From the NCBI GenBank assembly GCA_016719395.1, contig JADJZF010000002.1:124001-188000 (forward strand): a DNA stretch of 64,000 nt, read 5' to 3'. Below are positions 1 to 7,835 of the stretch, in pieces. The number at the start of each line of letters is the position of its first letter. Within the stretch, counting starts at the first letter, position 1. The notes under the pieces are model-generated. The model worked only from the letters and a program-made list of their open reading frames with translations. It made no database searches and was not told the DNA's origin. Made by a program: the position numbers and the translations under genes. The DNA is from Candidatus Amarobacter glycogenicus (GTDB taxonomy: Bacteria; Chloroflexota; Dehalococcoidia; Tepidiformales; Tepidiformaceae).

Positions 1-116
1 AGGAACCGGTGTCGTTGCTGCTGCCAAGAAGGAGGACGCGCACGAGGGTAATAGTGCGGAGGGACGGGCAATGTGCAACGAGTGGGCAGGCTCGAGGCCC
101 TCCCTCAGGAAAGGCG

Positions 117-151
117 GCCTCGCTCACCTGTTAGCCTAGTCTGAGCGAGGC
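117..151 (+). promoter_or_regulatory. Inverted repeat covering the ribosome binding site of the first gene
   Basis: Bases 117-126 and 142-151 are perfect inverted complements (10 bp stem, 15 base loop). The right arm contains the purine-rich GCGAGG that would act as ribosome binding site for the ATG at 157. The hairpin could mask translation of that gene, or it could be the terminator of a gene to the left of the window. No T-run follows, so a classical intrinsic terminator is not supported. Confidence 0.4.
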
Positions 152-156
152 AACTC

Positions 157-663
157 ATGCAGAGAGCACGTTATCTACGCTGGGCCGGGCTGACCGTGGC
201 TGTTTCAGGGTTGGTCGTGATTGCCCTATTCGTCAATGGCGGTACTTGCGGGGTTCGCGATGGCGATGAGACAACGACCGAACCGGCTATCCCAACCGAA
301 TCGCAGCCAAGCCGGGCGGAGTTTGATCCGTCCGCTCTGTTGGCGGAATCAGAATCAATCGCGTTTCGTCTCCGGTATGTGGCTGACCCTGACCTTCCAT
401 GCAGCGGCCCCTGTATGGGGCTGAAGGACATCGCCCTCAGTCTTCGCAATGCTTCGGCGCGTTGTGCCAAGGTTCCCCGAGTCCCGACAGATGCTCGGTC
501 TGAATTCCTCGAACTCGAAGGCGCGGTTCGTTCCGTGTGTGGAGAAATCAGAATTGCCCTGGCTGACGGGAAGGTGCTTGAGCCGGATAACGGTGTCTCC
601 TGGGCACTCCCATTGACTGAACAACTCGACAGCAAGTTGCGGCTCGCGAACAGCGTCCGGTAG
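157..663 (+). CDS. Small membrane-anchored or secreted hypothetical protein
   Basis: A 168-residue protein with a basic N-terminus (MQRARYLRW) and one hydrophobic segment at about residues 10-28, read as a signal peptide or N-terminal anchor. A Thr/Glu-rich linker follows, then a domain with six cysteines including CSGPC near residue 82, suggesting an exported disulfide-bonded domain. No family was recognised. Base composition is less GC-rich than the neighbouring genes, which may mean separate ancestry. It converges on the citrate-synthase-like gene with only nine bases between the stops. Confidence 0.6.
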   Translation: MQRARYLRWAGLTVAVSGLVVIALFVNGGTCGVRDGDETTTEPAIPTESQPSRAEFDPSALLAESESIAFRLRYVADPDLPCSGPCMGLKDIALSLRNASARCAKVPRVPTDARSEFLELEGAVRSVCGEIRIALADGKVLEPDNGVSWALPLTEQLDSKLRLANSVR

Positions 664-672
664 CTCCTTCCC

Positions 673-2022
673 CTACCCCACCCCCACCCCCGCGAACGCC
701 TCATCCAAAATCTCGTGCACCTCTTCATCCGCGATGGCGATGACGCGGCCGTCGTCGTAGAGGCGCATGACCATGTCGAGGGCGCGCACCAGGCGCGGGT
801 CGCGCTTGTCCAGGCCGGCGGCTTCGGCCGGGCGGTGGGTTTGCATCCACATCAAAAGTCCGGCCGCGCCGCTCTTGTCCGTGATGGCCACTCCCGGAGG
901 CCGGTTGAGCAGCCGGGTCGTGTCGAACGGGTTGTAGATCTCCTCGTCCTTGATCATCCCGTCGGCGTGGATGCCGGCGCGGGTGACGTTGAAGTTCGAA
1001 CCGACAAACGGCAGCCGCTGGTCCACGGTCTCTCCGATCTCGCGGTAGTAGTCGGCGATCTCGGAGATGACCGTGGTGTCGATGCCCTGAGTCTCGCCGG
1101 TCAGGCCGATGAGCCAGAAGGCGAGCGCCTCGATCGGCGTGTTCCCGCTGCGCTCGCCGATGCCGAGCAGGGTGCCGTTGTTCGAACTCGCACCGTACAT
1201 CCATGCGGACACCGCGTTCGGGATGATGGCGTTGAGGTCGTTCTGGCCGTGGAACTCCAACGCTTCGCTCGGGACGCCGCCTTCCGTCCGAAGCAGGTGA
1301 GTCAGCCGGGGGATACCCCGCGGGAGCGCGGCGTACGGGTCGCTCACACCGACGCCCATCGTGTCCGGATAGCGCACCTTCACCTGGATGCCTGCCTGCC
1401 TGCCGCGCTCCATCAACGCCTGGACGAAAGGCAGGACCACGTGGTGGAAGTCGGCGCGCGTGCTGTCTTCGATGTGGCAGCGCGGGATGACGCCGTCGGC
1501 GAGAGCGGCATCGACGACATCCAGGTAACCGGCGATGACAGCTTCCCGGCTGGAGCCGAGCTTCTTGAAGATGTGGTAATCGGAGATCGAGGTGAGGATA
1601 CCGGTCTCCTTGAGCCCGGCCGCCCGCACGAGCTGGTAGTCCGCCATCGTCGCCCGGATCCATCCGGTCACTTCCGGGAAGCGGTAGCCCAGTTCCTGGC
1701 AGCGCTCGACCGCCTCGCGGTCCTTCTTTGTATACAGGAAGAACTCCGACTGCCGGACCATGCCTTTTGTGCCGCCGAGGCGCTGCAGGAGCGAGTAGAG
1801 GTGGACAATCTGGGCGACCGAGTAGGGAGCGCGGCTCTGCTGGCCGTCGCGAAAGGTGGTGTCGGTGATCCAGATATCGTGTTCCGGATTCAGGGCGACA
1901 GGTTCGCGTTCGAACTGGACCAGCGGCGGGAGCGTGTAGGGGAACTGGTCGCGGTAGTAGTCCGGGCCGGCGACAGAGGAGTGTGCATTGGGGGTCGTGA
2001 AGGTGAGCCAGGAAGCGGCCAA
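673..2022 (-). CDS. Re-citrate synthase / isopropylmalate-synthase-family condensing enzyme
   Basis: A HMGL-like TIM-barrel enzyme that condenses acetyl-CoA with a 2-oxo acid. From the TTG at 2022 it has 449 residues. The metal and substrate motif DTTFRDGQQ lies at residues 54-62, and WITDTTFRDGQQSR, IRQSEFFLY-like MVRQSEFFLY, SDYHIF and GIHADG resemble the oxygen-sensitive Re-citrate synthases of Clostridium kluyveri and Dehalococcoides. Citrate from oxaloacetate is therefore the first guess; homocitrate or isopropylmalate synthesis is the alternative. The usual HxHND metal motif reads HGQND (258-262), so the second His is Gln. The start is TTG 2022 because GGAG sits eight bases upstream. 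An earlier TTG at 2055 would lie inside a palindromic operator. Confidence 0.75.
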   Translation of the reverse strand: MAASWLTFTTPNAHSSVAGPDYYRDQFPYTLPPLVQFEREPVALNPEHDIWITDTTFRDGQQSRAPYSVAQIVHLYSLLQRLGGTKGMVRQSEFFLYTKKDREAVERCQELGYRFPEVTGWIRATMADYQLVRAAGLKETGILTSISDYHIFKKLGSSREAVIAGYLDVVDAALADGVIPRCHIEDSTRADFHHVVLPFVQALMERGRQAGIQVKVRYPDTMGVGVSDPYAALPRGIPRLTHLLRTEGGVPSEALEFHGQNDLNAIIPNAVSAWMYGASSNNGTLLGIGERSGNTPIEALAFWLIGLTGETQGIDTTVISEIADYYREIGETVDQRLPFVGSNFNVTRAGIHADGMIKDEEIYNPFDTTRLLNRPPGVAITDKSGAAGLLMWMQTHRPAEAAGLDKRDPRLVRALDMVMRLYDDGRVIAIADEEVHEILDEAFAGVGVG

Positions 2023-2042
2023 GGCTTGGTCTCCAGGTGTGA

Positions 2043-2058
2043 TGATTGTATACAATCA
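2043..2058. promoter_or_regulatory. 16-bp perfect palindrome, probable GntR-type operator
   Basis: TGATTGTATACAATCA is a perfect 16-bp palindrome 20 bases upstream of the preferred start of the citrate-synthase-like gene. TTGTATACAA cores are typical of FadR/FCD-subfamily GntR operators (family knowledge). On the minus strand it embeds a TACAAT -10 hexamer (2050 down to 2045), so a bound repressor would block that promoter. The cognate regulator is not in this window. Confidence 0.55.
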
Positions 2059-2182
2059 CATCGAAGCCGTTCTGTGCCACCTCAGGTTCGCTATACCTGC
2101 CACCCCCAGCCATAGAGCGTGCCACATGCCCGCCACGCCGGGCATTCGCGGTTTTGTACAGCAATGTCTAGAATCCGCTCCA

Positions 2183-2944
2183 ATGTCTGAATCCCAATCA
2201 CTCGTCATCGAAGAACGCAGGGGCGCGGTCGTTTGCCTGGCGCTAAACCGTCCCGAGCGCCACCACGCCCTCAGTGCCGCGCTGAGCGACCAGCTCGGCG
2301 ACGCCATCCTTCGCGCCTCCGAGGACCCGGAAGTCGCCGCTATCATCCTGACTGGCACCGGCGAGAAAGCTTTCTGCGCCGGCGGCGACATGCTCGAAAT
2401 GAGCGGAGTCGAAGAGAACGCGGCGGTGGCCCGTTCGCGCGGCGCCGGTGGGCTGTTCGGCGTCATCGCGAAGGCGCCCCAGCCGGTTATCGCCGCGGTG
2501 AACGGCTACTGTTTCGGCGGCGGTGCGCGCATGGCGATTGGCTGCGATATCCGGATCGCCTCCACCAACGCGAGCTTCCGCCTGCCCGGCGCCGAATACG
2601 GCCTCGTCGTCGCGGCTGCCTCGCTCCCGCGGCTGGTTGGCGCTGCCCGGGCGAAAGAGCTGATCTTCACGGCACGGCGGTTCGATGCGCAGGAAGCGTT
2701 CGACTACGGGCTCGTGACATCACTGCACCAGCCTGGCGAACTGATGGACGCGGCCTGGGCGATGGGGCAGACGATCGCCGGTATGTCGCGCTCCTCCGTA
2801 CAGGAGTCGAAGCGCGTCATCGATACCGCGACCCTCTCCGATGACGCGCGCCACATGGAAGACGATGCGAATCGCCGCCTGCGCGGCAGCCCCGAACAGG
2901 TCGCCCGGTTCCGGGATGCGACCAAGCGGGTGACCGGCCGCTGA
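2183..2944 (+). CDS. Enoyl-CoA hydratase/isomerase (crotonase) family protein
   Basis: A 253-residue crotonase-fold protein acting on acyl-CoA thioesters. Visible features are the N-terminal LNRPERHHALS, the oxyanion-hole segment FCAGGDM and the CoA-binding GYCFGGGARMAIGCDIR. The two Glu residues used by classical enoyl-CoA hydratases are not in place: the GGGCELA position reads GGGARMA, and FxxPE reads FRLPGAE. Simple hydration is therefore doubtful, and an isomerase, hydrolase or other crotonase reaction is possible. The start is ATG 2183. A TAGAAT box at 2169-2174 ends eight bases before it with no Shine-Dalgarno, suggesting a leaderless mRNA. It may be co-transcribed with the CoA-transferase 76 bases downstream. 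Confidence 0.85.
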   Translation: MSESQSLVIEERRGAVVCLALNRPERHHALSAALSDQLGDAILRASEDPEVAAIILTGTGEKAFCAGGDMLEMSGVEENAAVARSRGAGGLFGVIAKAPQPVIAAVNGYCFGGGARMAIGCDIRIASTNASFRLPGAEYGLVVAAASLPRLVGAARAKELIFTARRFDAQEAFDYGLVTSLHQPGELMDAAWAMGQTIAGMSRSSVQESKRVIDTATLSDDARHMEDDANRRLRGSPEQVARFRDATKRVTGR

Positions 2945-3020
2945 CAACCGCTCAGCCGACCCTCGATCCAGGGGGAGCCAGCCGGCGCAGGCATGCCGGA
3001 CCACGAAGAAGGAGCCTCAC

Positions 3021-4220
3021 ATGCCGGGACCGCTTTCGGGAATCAAGGTGCTCGATTTCACCTGGGCGCTCGCCGGGCCGTACGGCGTGATGATCCTTGC
3101 CGATCTCGGCGCCGAAGTCTGGAAGATCGAGACGGCCCACCAGAACGAGACGCGTCGCGGCAGCGGGCCGTATGTCCACGGCGTGAGCACGTACTTCTTC
3201 TCCGTGAACCGCGGGAAGAAGAGCATCATGCTCGACCTGAAGGTGCCCGAGGCAAAAGAGATCGTCTACAAGATGGTCGAACAGGTCGACGTGCTCACCG
3301 AGAACTTCTCGCCGGGGACCATGGAAGGCCTCGGCTTCGGCTATGACGAGATGAGCGCCCGAAACCCGCGACTGGTGTATGCCTCGACTTCCGGCTTCGG
3401 GCACACCGGACCGTACCGCGAGCGCGGCGCCGTCGACGCCATCGTCCAGGGTATGGGCGGGGTGATGAGCATGACCGGGCACACCGGAGGCAACCCGGCC
3501 CGCGCCGGCTACTCCATCGGTGATATGGGCGGCGGTATGTACACCGCCATCGGTGTGCTCTCCGCGCTCGTCGAACGCGACCGCTCTGGCCTTGGCCAGC
3601 ACGTCGATGTCGCAATGCTCGATGCCCAGGTCGCGCTCATGGAAAACGCGCTCGTGCGTTACACCTCCACCGGCCAGGTCCAGGGGCCCGTTGGCCTTCG
3701 CCATCCTCTGAGCACGCCGCACCAGGCTTTCCCCGCGAAGGATGGTTGGGTCGTGGTTGCGAATGTAAAAGACCACAACTGGCCGTTGTTCTGCGGCCTG
3801 CTGGGCTGCGACGAACTCGCCACCGACGAGCGCTTCGCCACGAACCCGATCCGGACGAAGAACTACGCCGAGCTCGAGCCGATCCTCTTCGAAGCCTTCC
3901 GCCGGAAGACAAAGGCCGAATGGCAAGAACTGTTGAGCCCGGTCGCCCTCATCGGCCCGATGAACCGCGTCGACGAAGTGGCGGCGGACCCCCAGGTGGC
4001 CGCCCGGGAGATGCTGGTCGATTTGCCCACCTGGACTGGCGGCACGCTGCGGGTGGCGAACACGCCGGTGAAGCTGTCGCGTACTCCAGGTGGGGCCGTG
4101 CGCGGCGCAGCTAAACCCGGCGAACACGCAAACGAGATTCTCGGCGCTATCGGCTACACCGAGACCGAAGTAGCGCACCTGTTTGAATCCGGCGCGGTCG
4201 GCCAACTGCGCGACTCCTAG
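3021..4220 (+). CDS. CaiB/BaiF-type (family III) CoA-transferase
   Basis: A 399-residue family III CoA-transferase that moves CoA between acyl-CoA donors and free carboxylic acids. N-terminal GIKVLDFTWALAGPYG and ADLGAEVWKIE are the signature Rossmann portion. The catalytic Asp is probably Asp168 in GYSIGDMGGGM, matching Asp169 of formyl-CoA transferase. VNRGKKSIMLDLK is the usual CoA-binding strip. An AGAAGGAG ribosome binding site precedes the ATG. It sits just downstream of a crotonase, consistent with activation of a carboxylate followed by acyl-CoA processing. The actual substrate cannot be read from the sequence. Confidence 0.9.
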   Translation: MPGPLSGIKVLDFTWALAGPYGVMILADLGAEVWKIETAHQNETRRGSGPYVHGVSTYFFSVNRGKKSIMLDLKVPEAKEIVYKMVEQVDVLTENFSPGTMEGLGFGYDEMSARNPRLVYASTSGFGHTGPYRERGAVDAIVQGMGGVMSMTGHTGGNPARAGYSIGDMGGGMYTAIGVLSALVERDRSGLGQHVDVAMLDAQVALMENALVRYTSTGQVQGPVGLRHPLSTPHQAFPAKDGWVVVANVKDHNWPLFCGLLGCDELATDERFATNPIRTKNYAELEPILFEAFRRKTKAEWQELLSPVALIGPMNRVDEVAADPQVAAREMLVDLPTWTGGTLRVANTPVKLSRTPGGAVRGAAKPGEHANEILGAIGYTETEVAHLFESGAVGQLRDS

Positions 4221-4257
4221 ACGCTTCGCTCCCGGCAGGTGCTATCGTGTGCCGGCA

Positions 4258-4956
4258 ATGAGCGTGAAATCGTTTGTGTTCCTGGCCCTCCTGGCGGGGG
4301 TCGCCGTCGTCGCGGCCGCCTGCAGCGACCGCGAGAAGACCTCGGACGACGATGAGCCCCTCGACGGCCCGTTCGACTCGCCGTACACCGGCGCGGAGCT
4401 GGCTGACCGCATCCAGAAAGCCATCGACGCCGAAGGCGCTTACACCATCTCCGCTCGCCAGGAGAACTTTGTCCTGCCGCAGTGGGGCGGCGCGGACAGC
4501 GGGACCGTGGCGGTTGGCCGCGAGGACGGCAGGGTAACCGCTGCCGCGAACCTGTTCCGCACGGGCGACGGGGAGTACAGCCTCTGGCTGCGGAGCGGCC
4601 AGACCTTTTTCAAGCGGAGCACCTGCGATGCTCTTGCCCGCGTGCCGGGGGGCGGCGGAGAAGTGCTTTCGCCGTTCGTTTTCCTCGGCAACGACCGCAT
4701 CCGGGGCGCGACTGGCCTGAAGGCCGCGACCGGTCGGACAACGCTGATCCTCGTCCTCGATGGTCTTGGCGAGACCGAGATCAGCTTTCGCCCGGGGACC
4801 TTCCTGCCAAACCAGCTAAGTTCCCGCACGGCCACCAACAACGGCAAGCCCCTGGTCTGGACGTTCGAGAAATGGGGCGAACAGCCGAAATCGAGCCTAT
4901 CGTCCGAAGCGTTTTCGAAGGCCTACGACCGCGGGCCCGGCGGGAACCCCTGCTAG
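4258..4956 (+). CDS. LppX/LprG-like lipoprotein
   Basis: A 232-residue exported lipoprotein. A short signal peptide ends in the lipobox VAAAC with the lipidated Cys at residue 22. The mature part has about 20 disordered acidic residues and then a repeated beta-strand pattern resembling the LppX/LprAFG (LolA-like) fold, which carries lipids or glycolipids in Actinobacteria; this is a weak match by eye. A TATCGT box at 4243-4248 lies nine bases before the ATG, so translation may be leaderless. Its role in the envelope is unknown. Confidence 0.65.
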   Translation: MSVKSFVFLALLAGVAVVAAACSDREKTSDDDEPLDGPFDSPYTGAELADRIQKAIDAEGAYTISARQENFVLPQWGGADSGTVAVGREDGRVTAAANLFRTGDGEYSLWLRSGQTFFKRSTCDALARVPGGGGEVLSPFVFLGNDRIRGATGLKAATGRTTLILVLDGLGETEISFRPGTFLPNQLSSRTATNNGKPLVWTFEKWGEQPKSSLSSEAFSKAYDRGPGGNPC

Positions 4957-4996
4957 TCACAGCCGTCGGGTCGCCGGGACTCTTATAGTTGGTCTT

Positions 4997-5953
4997 GTGG
5001 CTCCTCCTCGAATCGTCGTAACCATGGGCGATCCTTCCGGCATCGGCCCGGAAGTTGTCGCCAAAGCTCTCGCGAAACCGGAAGTCCGCACCCTCGCCGA
5101 CCTCTCGGTCGTCGGCTCGGCCCAGGTCCTGTTCGATGCCTGGCAGCGGCTCTCCCTGCCAGGGGCGCCACCACCCGTGACCGAGATCCAGGGTGTCCCC
5201 GAGGGCCCTTTCCCGATCGGCCAGCTCTCCCTTGATTCGGCCCGCGCGGCGCATGCCTGGATCGAATTCGCGGCGAAGCGGTGCCTGGCGGGCGAAGCCG
5301 CCGCCATGGTCACCGCCCCGGTCAACAAGGATGCCTTCCAACGGGCCGGCATCGCCGATACCGGCCACCAGGAGGTCCTCTCGCGCCTGAGTGGCGCCAC
5401 GAATGTGAAGACCATGCTCATTTCGGGTCGGCTTCGCTGCATGCACCTGAGCACGCACAAGTCGCTCGCCGAAGCCTGCCGCTATGTCACCCGCGACAAC
5501 GTCCTCGCAGCGATCCAGTTGACCCATGCCCACTTCGCGCGCTGGGGAGTGCCCTCGCCCCGGATCGCCGTTGCAGCCTTGAACCCCCACGCGAGCGACA
5601 ATGGGCTCATCGGCCGCGAGGAGCTGGACGAAATCGCGCCCGCGGTGACGGAGGCCCGCGCCCTCGGCATCGACGCCAGCGGCCCTCACCCGGCGGACTC
5701 GGTCTTCAACGCCGCCATCGCCGGGAGGTTCGACGTCGTCGTCGTCATGTACCACGACCAGGGACACATCCCCATCAAGGTCCACGGGTTCGAACAGAGC
5801 ATCAGCGTGAACCTGGGCCTCCCCTTCATCCGCACCTCCGTGGACCACGGCACCGCCTTCGACATCGCTGGACAGGGTGTCGCCGACGAAACGAGCATGG
5901 TTGAAGCGGTCCGGCTCGCGGCGAACCTGGCAACCGGTAATGGATTGGGTTAG
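4997..5953 (+). CDS. pdxA: 4-hydroxythreonine-4-phosphate dehydrogenase
   Basis: Oxidises 4-phosphohydroxy-L-threonine in the DXP-dependent pyridoxal phosphate pathway. Family motifs run in order: VTMGDPSGIGPEV at the N-terminus, MVTAPVNKD, LNPHASDNG, GPHPADSVF and MYHDQGHIPIK, then RTSVDHGTAFDIAGQG near the C-terminus. Metal-binding His and Asp residues are present. Length is 318 residues, close to the usual 320-340. The start is GTG 4997, with TATAGT at 4984-4989 seven bases upstream and no Shine-Dalgarno, so a leaderless start is likely. Confidence 0.93.
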   Translation: MAPPRIVVTMGDPSGIGPEVVAKALAKPEVRTLADLSVVGSAQVLFDAWQRLSLPGAPPPVTEIQGVPEGPFPIGQLSLDSARAAHAWIEFAAKRCLAGEAAAMVTAPVNKDAFQRAGIADTGHQEVLSRLSGATNVKTMLISGRLRCMHLSTHKSLAEACRYVTRDNVLAAIQLTHAHFARWGVPSPRIAVAALNPHASDNGLIGREELDEIAPAVTEARALGIDASGPHPADSVFNAAIAGRFDVVVVMYHDQGHIPIKVHGFEQSISVNLGLPFIRTSVDHGTAFDIAGQGVADETSMVEAVRLAANLATGNGLG

Positions 5954-6038
5954 GGCGGCGACCTGCCGGCCGTGCCGATCGTGACTGCTCTGTCTCGGGC
6001 ACACTTCGCGGTTCCCTGACGGTCGGGCCCGTGAGACC

Positions 6039-6047
6039 TGCTACAAT
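6039..6047 (+). promoter_or_regulatory. Extended -10 promoter of the cimA leader
   Basis: TGCTACAAT is an extended -10 element (TG-N plus TACAAT at 6042-6047). Only a poorly spaced CTGACG at 6016-6021 could serve as -35. Predicted initiation near 6054-6055 coincides with the ATG of the leader peptide, implying leaderless translation of that peptide. Confidence 0.55.
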
Positions 6048-6054
6048 TCTTCGA

Positions 6055-6120
6055 ATGCACACGTCTCCCGTGTCGCCGGTGAGAACAACCCCGCGTCCAT
6101 CACGCGGGGCTGCCATTTAG
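6055..6120 (+). CDS. Putative leader peptide upstream of cimA
   Basis: A 21-codon open frame begins at the predicted transcription start and ends in Ala-Ala-Ile-stop (ATT at 6115-6117, TAG at 6118-6120). It contains a 7-bp GC hairpin (6089-6095 with 6103-6109). The single Ile codon is directly before the stop, and the pyrimidine tract just after the stop can pair with the cimA ribosome binding site. This suggests an attenuator sensing charged tRNA-Ile, since cimA makes an isoleucine precursor. There is no comparative support yet, and the peptide is not otherwise Ile-rich. Confidence 0.4.
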   Translation: MHTSPVSPVRTTPRPSRGAAI

Positions 6121-6122
6121 CG

Positions 6123-6181
6123 CCTTCCTTCTCCGTTTTCCCGTTTACCGACGCCCGATACCCTTGTTCAAGAAGGAAAGG
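6123..6181 (+). promoter_or_regulatory. cimA: Candidate Shine-Dalgarno-sequestering helix of cimA
   Basis: CCTTCCTTCT at 6123-6132 can pair with AGAAGGAAAGG at 6171-6181 (10 bp, one bulged A at 6177, 38-base loop). The right arm is the cimA ribosome binding site, 10 bases before the ATG at 6192. The left arm starts two bases after the leader stop codon, inside the footprint of a ribosome stalled at the final codons. Stalling would expose the ribosome binding site, and release would let the helix close. Confidence 0.45.
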
Positions 6182-6191
6182 TCCCTCACGC

Positions 6192-7781
6192 ATGCCGACT
6201 GACCGCGTCCAGCTCTACGACACCACCCTCCGAGACGGGTCCCAGATGGAGGGCATCTCCCTCTCCGTCGAGGACAAGATCCGGATTACGCGGAAGCTCG
6301 ATGAACTGGGTCTCGAATGGATCGAGGGCGGCTTCCCCGGGTCCAACCCCAAGGACGCCGAATACTTCCGCCGTCTCCGCAACATCGACCTCAGGAACGC
6401 GAAGGTGAGCGCTTTCGGCGGGACTCGTAAGCCGAACATCACCTGCGAGACCGATGCGAACATCCAGAGCCTCGTCGCTGCCGAGACACCGGGCATCACG
6501 CTCGTTGGCAAGGCCAGCATGTACCAGGTGCGCGAAATCCTGGAGACCAGCGCCGAAGAAAACCTGGCGATGATCGCCGACACCATCTCGTACTTCAAGA
6601 AGCTGGGGAAGACGGTGTTCTTCGATGCCGAGCACTACTTTGACGGCTTCGCGGCTGATCCCGACTTCTCCCTTCAATGCCTGGCAACTGCGGCGCGGGC
6701 GGGCGCCGATGCGCTCGTTCTCTGCGATACGAACGGCGGCATGACCACCCGTTCGATGCTGGCCGCCATCGAGGCCGCCCAGGCCCGGGTCAATGACGTC
6801 CGGCTGGGCATTCATTGCCATAACGATGCAGGCCTGGCGGTGGCAAACTCCATGGCCGCGGTCGAGGCCGGTGTCTGGCAGGTTCAGGGCTGCGTGAACG
6901 GCTACGGCGAGCGCTGCGGCAACGCCGATATCCTCACCATCCTCGCGAACCTGAAACTCAAGATGGGCCTCAACGTAGTGGAGGATGAGCAGCTTGCCCG
7001 CCTCACCGAGGTCTCCAACTATGTCTCCGAGCTCGCCAACATGGTCCCGAACGCCGGTGCGCCGTACGTCGGGGCTTCGGCATTCGCCCATAAGGCCGGC
7101 TACCACGTCGCGGGCATCATGAAAGACGAACGCGCCTATCAGCACATCGATCCGGGTCTGGTCGGGAACTCCTCGCGCGTGCTCGTGAGCGAGCTCTCCG
7201 GCCAACGCAATCTCCTCATGAAACTCCAGGAGCTGGGCATCGACTATCCGCTGACACAGGCGGAGGTGCGCAGCCTCCTGGAAGTGGTGAAGGAAAAGGA
7301 GAGCCAGGGGTTCCAGTACGAAGGCGCCGAAGCCAGCTTCGAACTGCTCGTGCGGCGTTCCCTGCCGGGCTACCGCGCCCCCTGGGAGCTGGAGGACTTC
7401 GTCATCGTCGAACGTCGTGGGCGCAGCCACGACCGCGAGACGCAGAACGAGATGCTCGCCGAGGCGATGGTGAAACTCTCGGTCGAAGGACAACAGCAGC
7501 ACACCGCCCATGAAGGAAACGGGCCGGTGAACGCGCTCGACGGCGCCGTCAGGAAAGCGCTCGTGCAGGTCTATCCGCAACTGGAGCACGTGAAGCTGGT
7601 GGACTACAAGGTCCGCATCCTCGATTCCCAGGCCGCTACCGGCGCGAAGACCCGGGTCCTCATCGAAAGCACCGACGGCAACCGCTACTGGACTACGGTT
7701 GGTTCCTCGACCGACATCATCGAGGCGAGCTGGCTTGCCCTGGCGGATGCGCTGGAGTACGCCCTGATCGCCGCGGGGTAG
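6192..7781 (+). CDS. cimA: (R)-citramalate synthase
   Basis: A 529-residue HMGL-like enzyme that condenses pyruvate with acetyl-CoA to (R)-citramalate, the threonine-independent entry to isoleucine. YDTTLRDGSQMEG at residues 9-21 and HCHND (metal His208 and His210) are intact. VNGYGERCGNAD is typical of the CimA/LeuA group, and ASAFAHKAGYHVAGIMKD marks the catalytic-domain end. A C-terminal LeuA allosteric-type domain follows from about residue 400 and probably binds isoleucine. It is preceded by a leader ORF and a possible helix covering its AGAAGGAAAGG site. No other isoleucine genes adjoin it. Confidence 0.9.
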   Translation: MPTDRVQLYDTTLRDGSQMEGISLSVEDKIRITRKLDELGLEWIEGGFPGSNPKDAEYFRRLRNIDLRNAKVSAFGGTRKPNITCETDANIQSLVAAETPGITLVGKASMYQVREILETSAEENLAMIADTISYFKKLGKTVFFDAEHYFDGFAADPDFSLQCLATAARAGADALVLCDTNGGMTTRSMLAAIEAAQARVNDVRLGIHCHNDAGLAVANSMAAVEAGVWQVQGCVNGYGERCGNADILTILANLKLKMGLNVVEDEQLARLTEVSNYVSELANMVPNAGAPYVGASAFAHKAGYHVAGIMKDERAYQHIDPGLVGNSSRVLVSELSGQRNLLMKLQELGIDYPLTQAEVRSLLEVVKEKESQGFQYEGAEASFELLVRRSLPGYRAPWELEDFVIVERRGRSHDRETQNEMLAEAMVKLSVEGQQQHTAHEGNGPVNALDGAVRKALVQVYPQLEHVKLVDYKVRILDSQAATGAKTRVLIESTDGNRYWTTVGSSTDIIEASWLALADALEYALIAAG

Positions 7782-7835
7782 CGGCGACCAGCATGAATCC
7801 ATGCGAAACCCGCCCCATCCGCGTACCCTAACCGC

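Noticed and set aside
2..139. Open frame at the left edge, possible C-terminus of a preceding gene
   Set aside because: 46 codons without motif or coding bias; could be chance.
715..2115. Long plus-strand frame opposite the citrate-synthase-like gene
   Set aside because: The minus-strand product has unmistakable family motifs; the plus frame has skewed Asp/Val/Arg-rich composition.
2952..4205. Long minus-strand frame opposite the first CoA-transferase
   Set aside because: Antisense shadow; no motif, and the plus-strand gene is certain.
6089..6109. Intrinsic terminator in the cimA leader
   Set aside because: A strong 7-bp stem, but it is inside the leader frame and no T-run follows.
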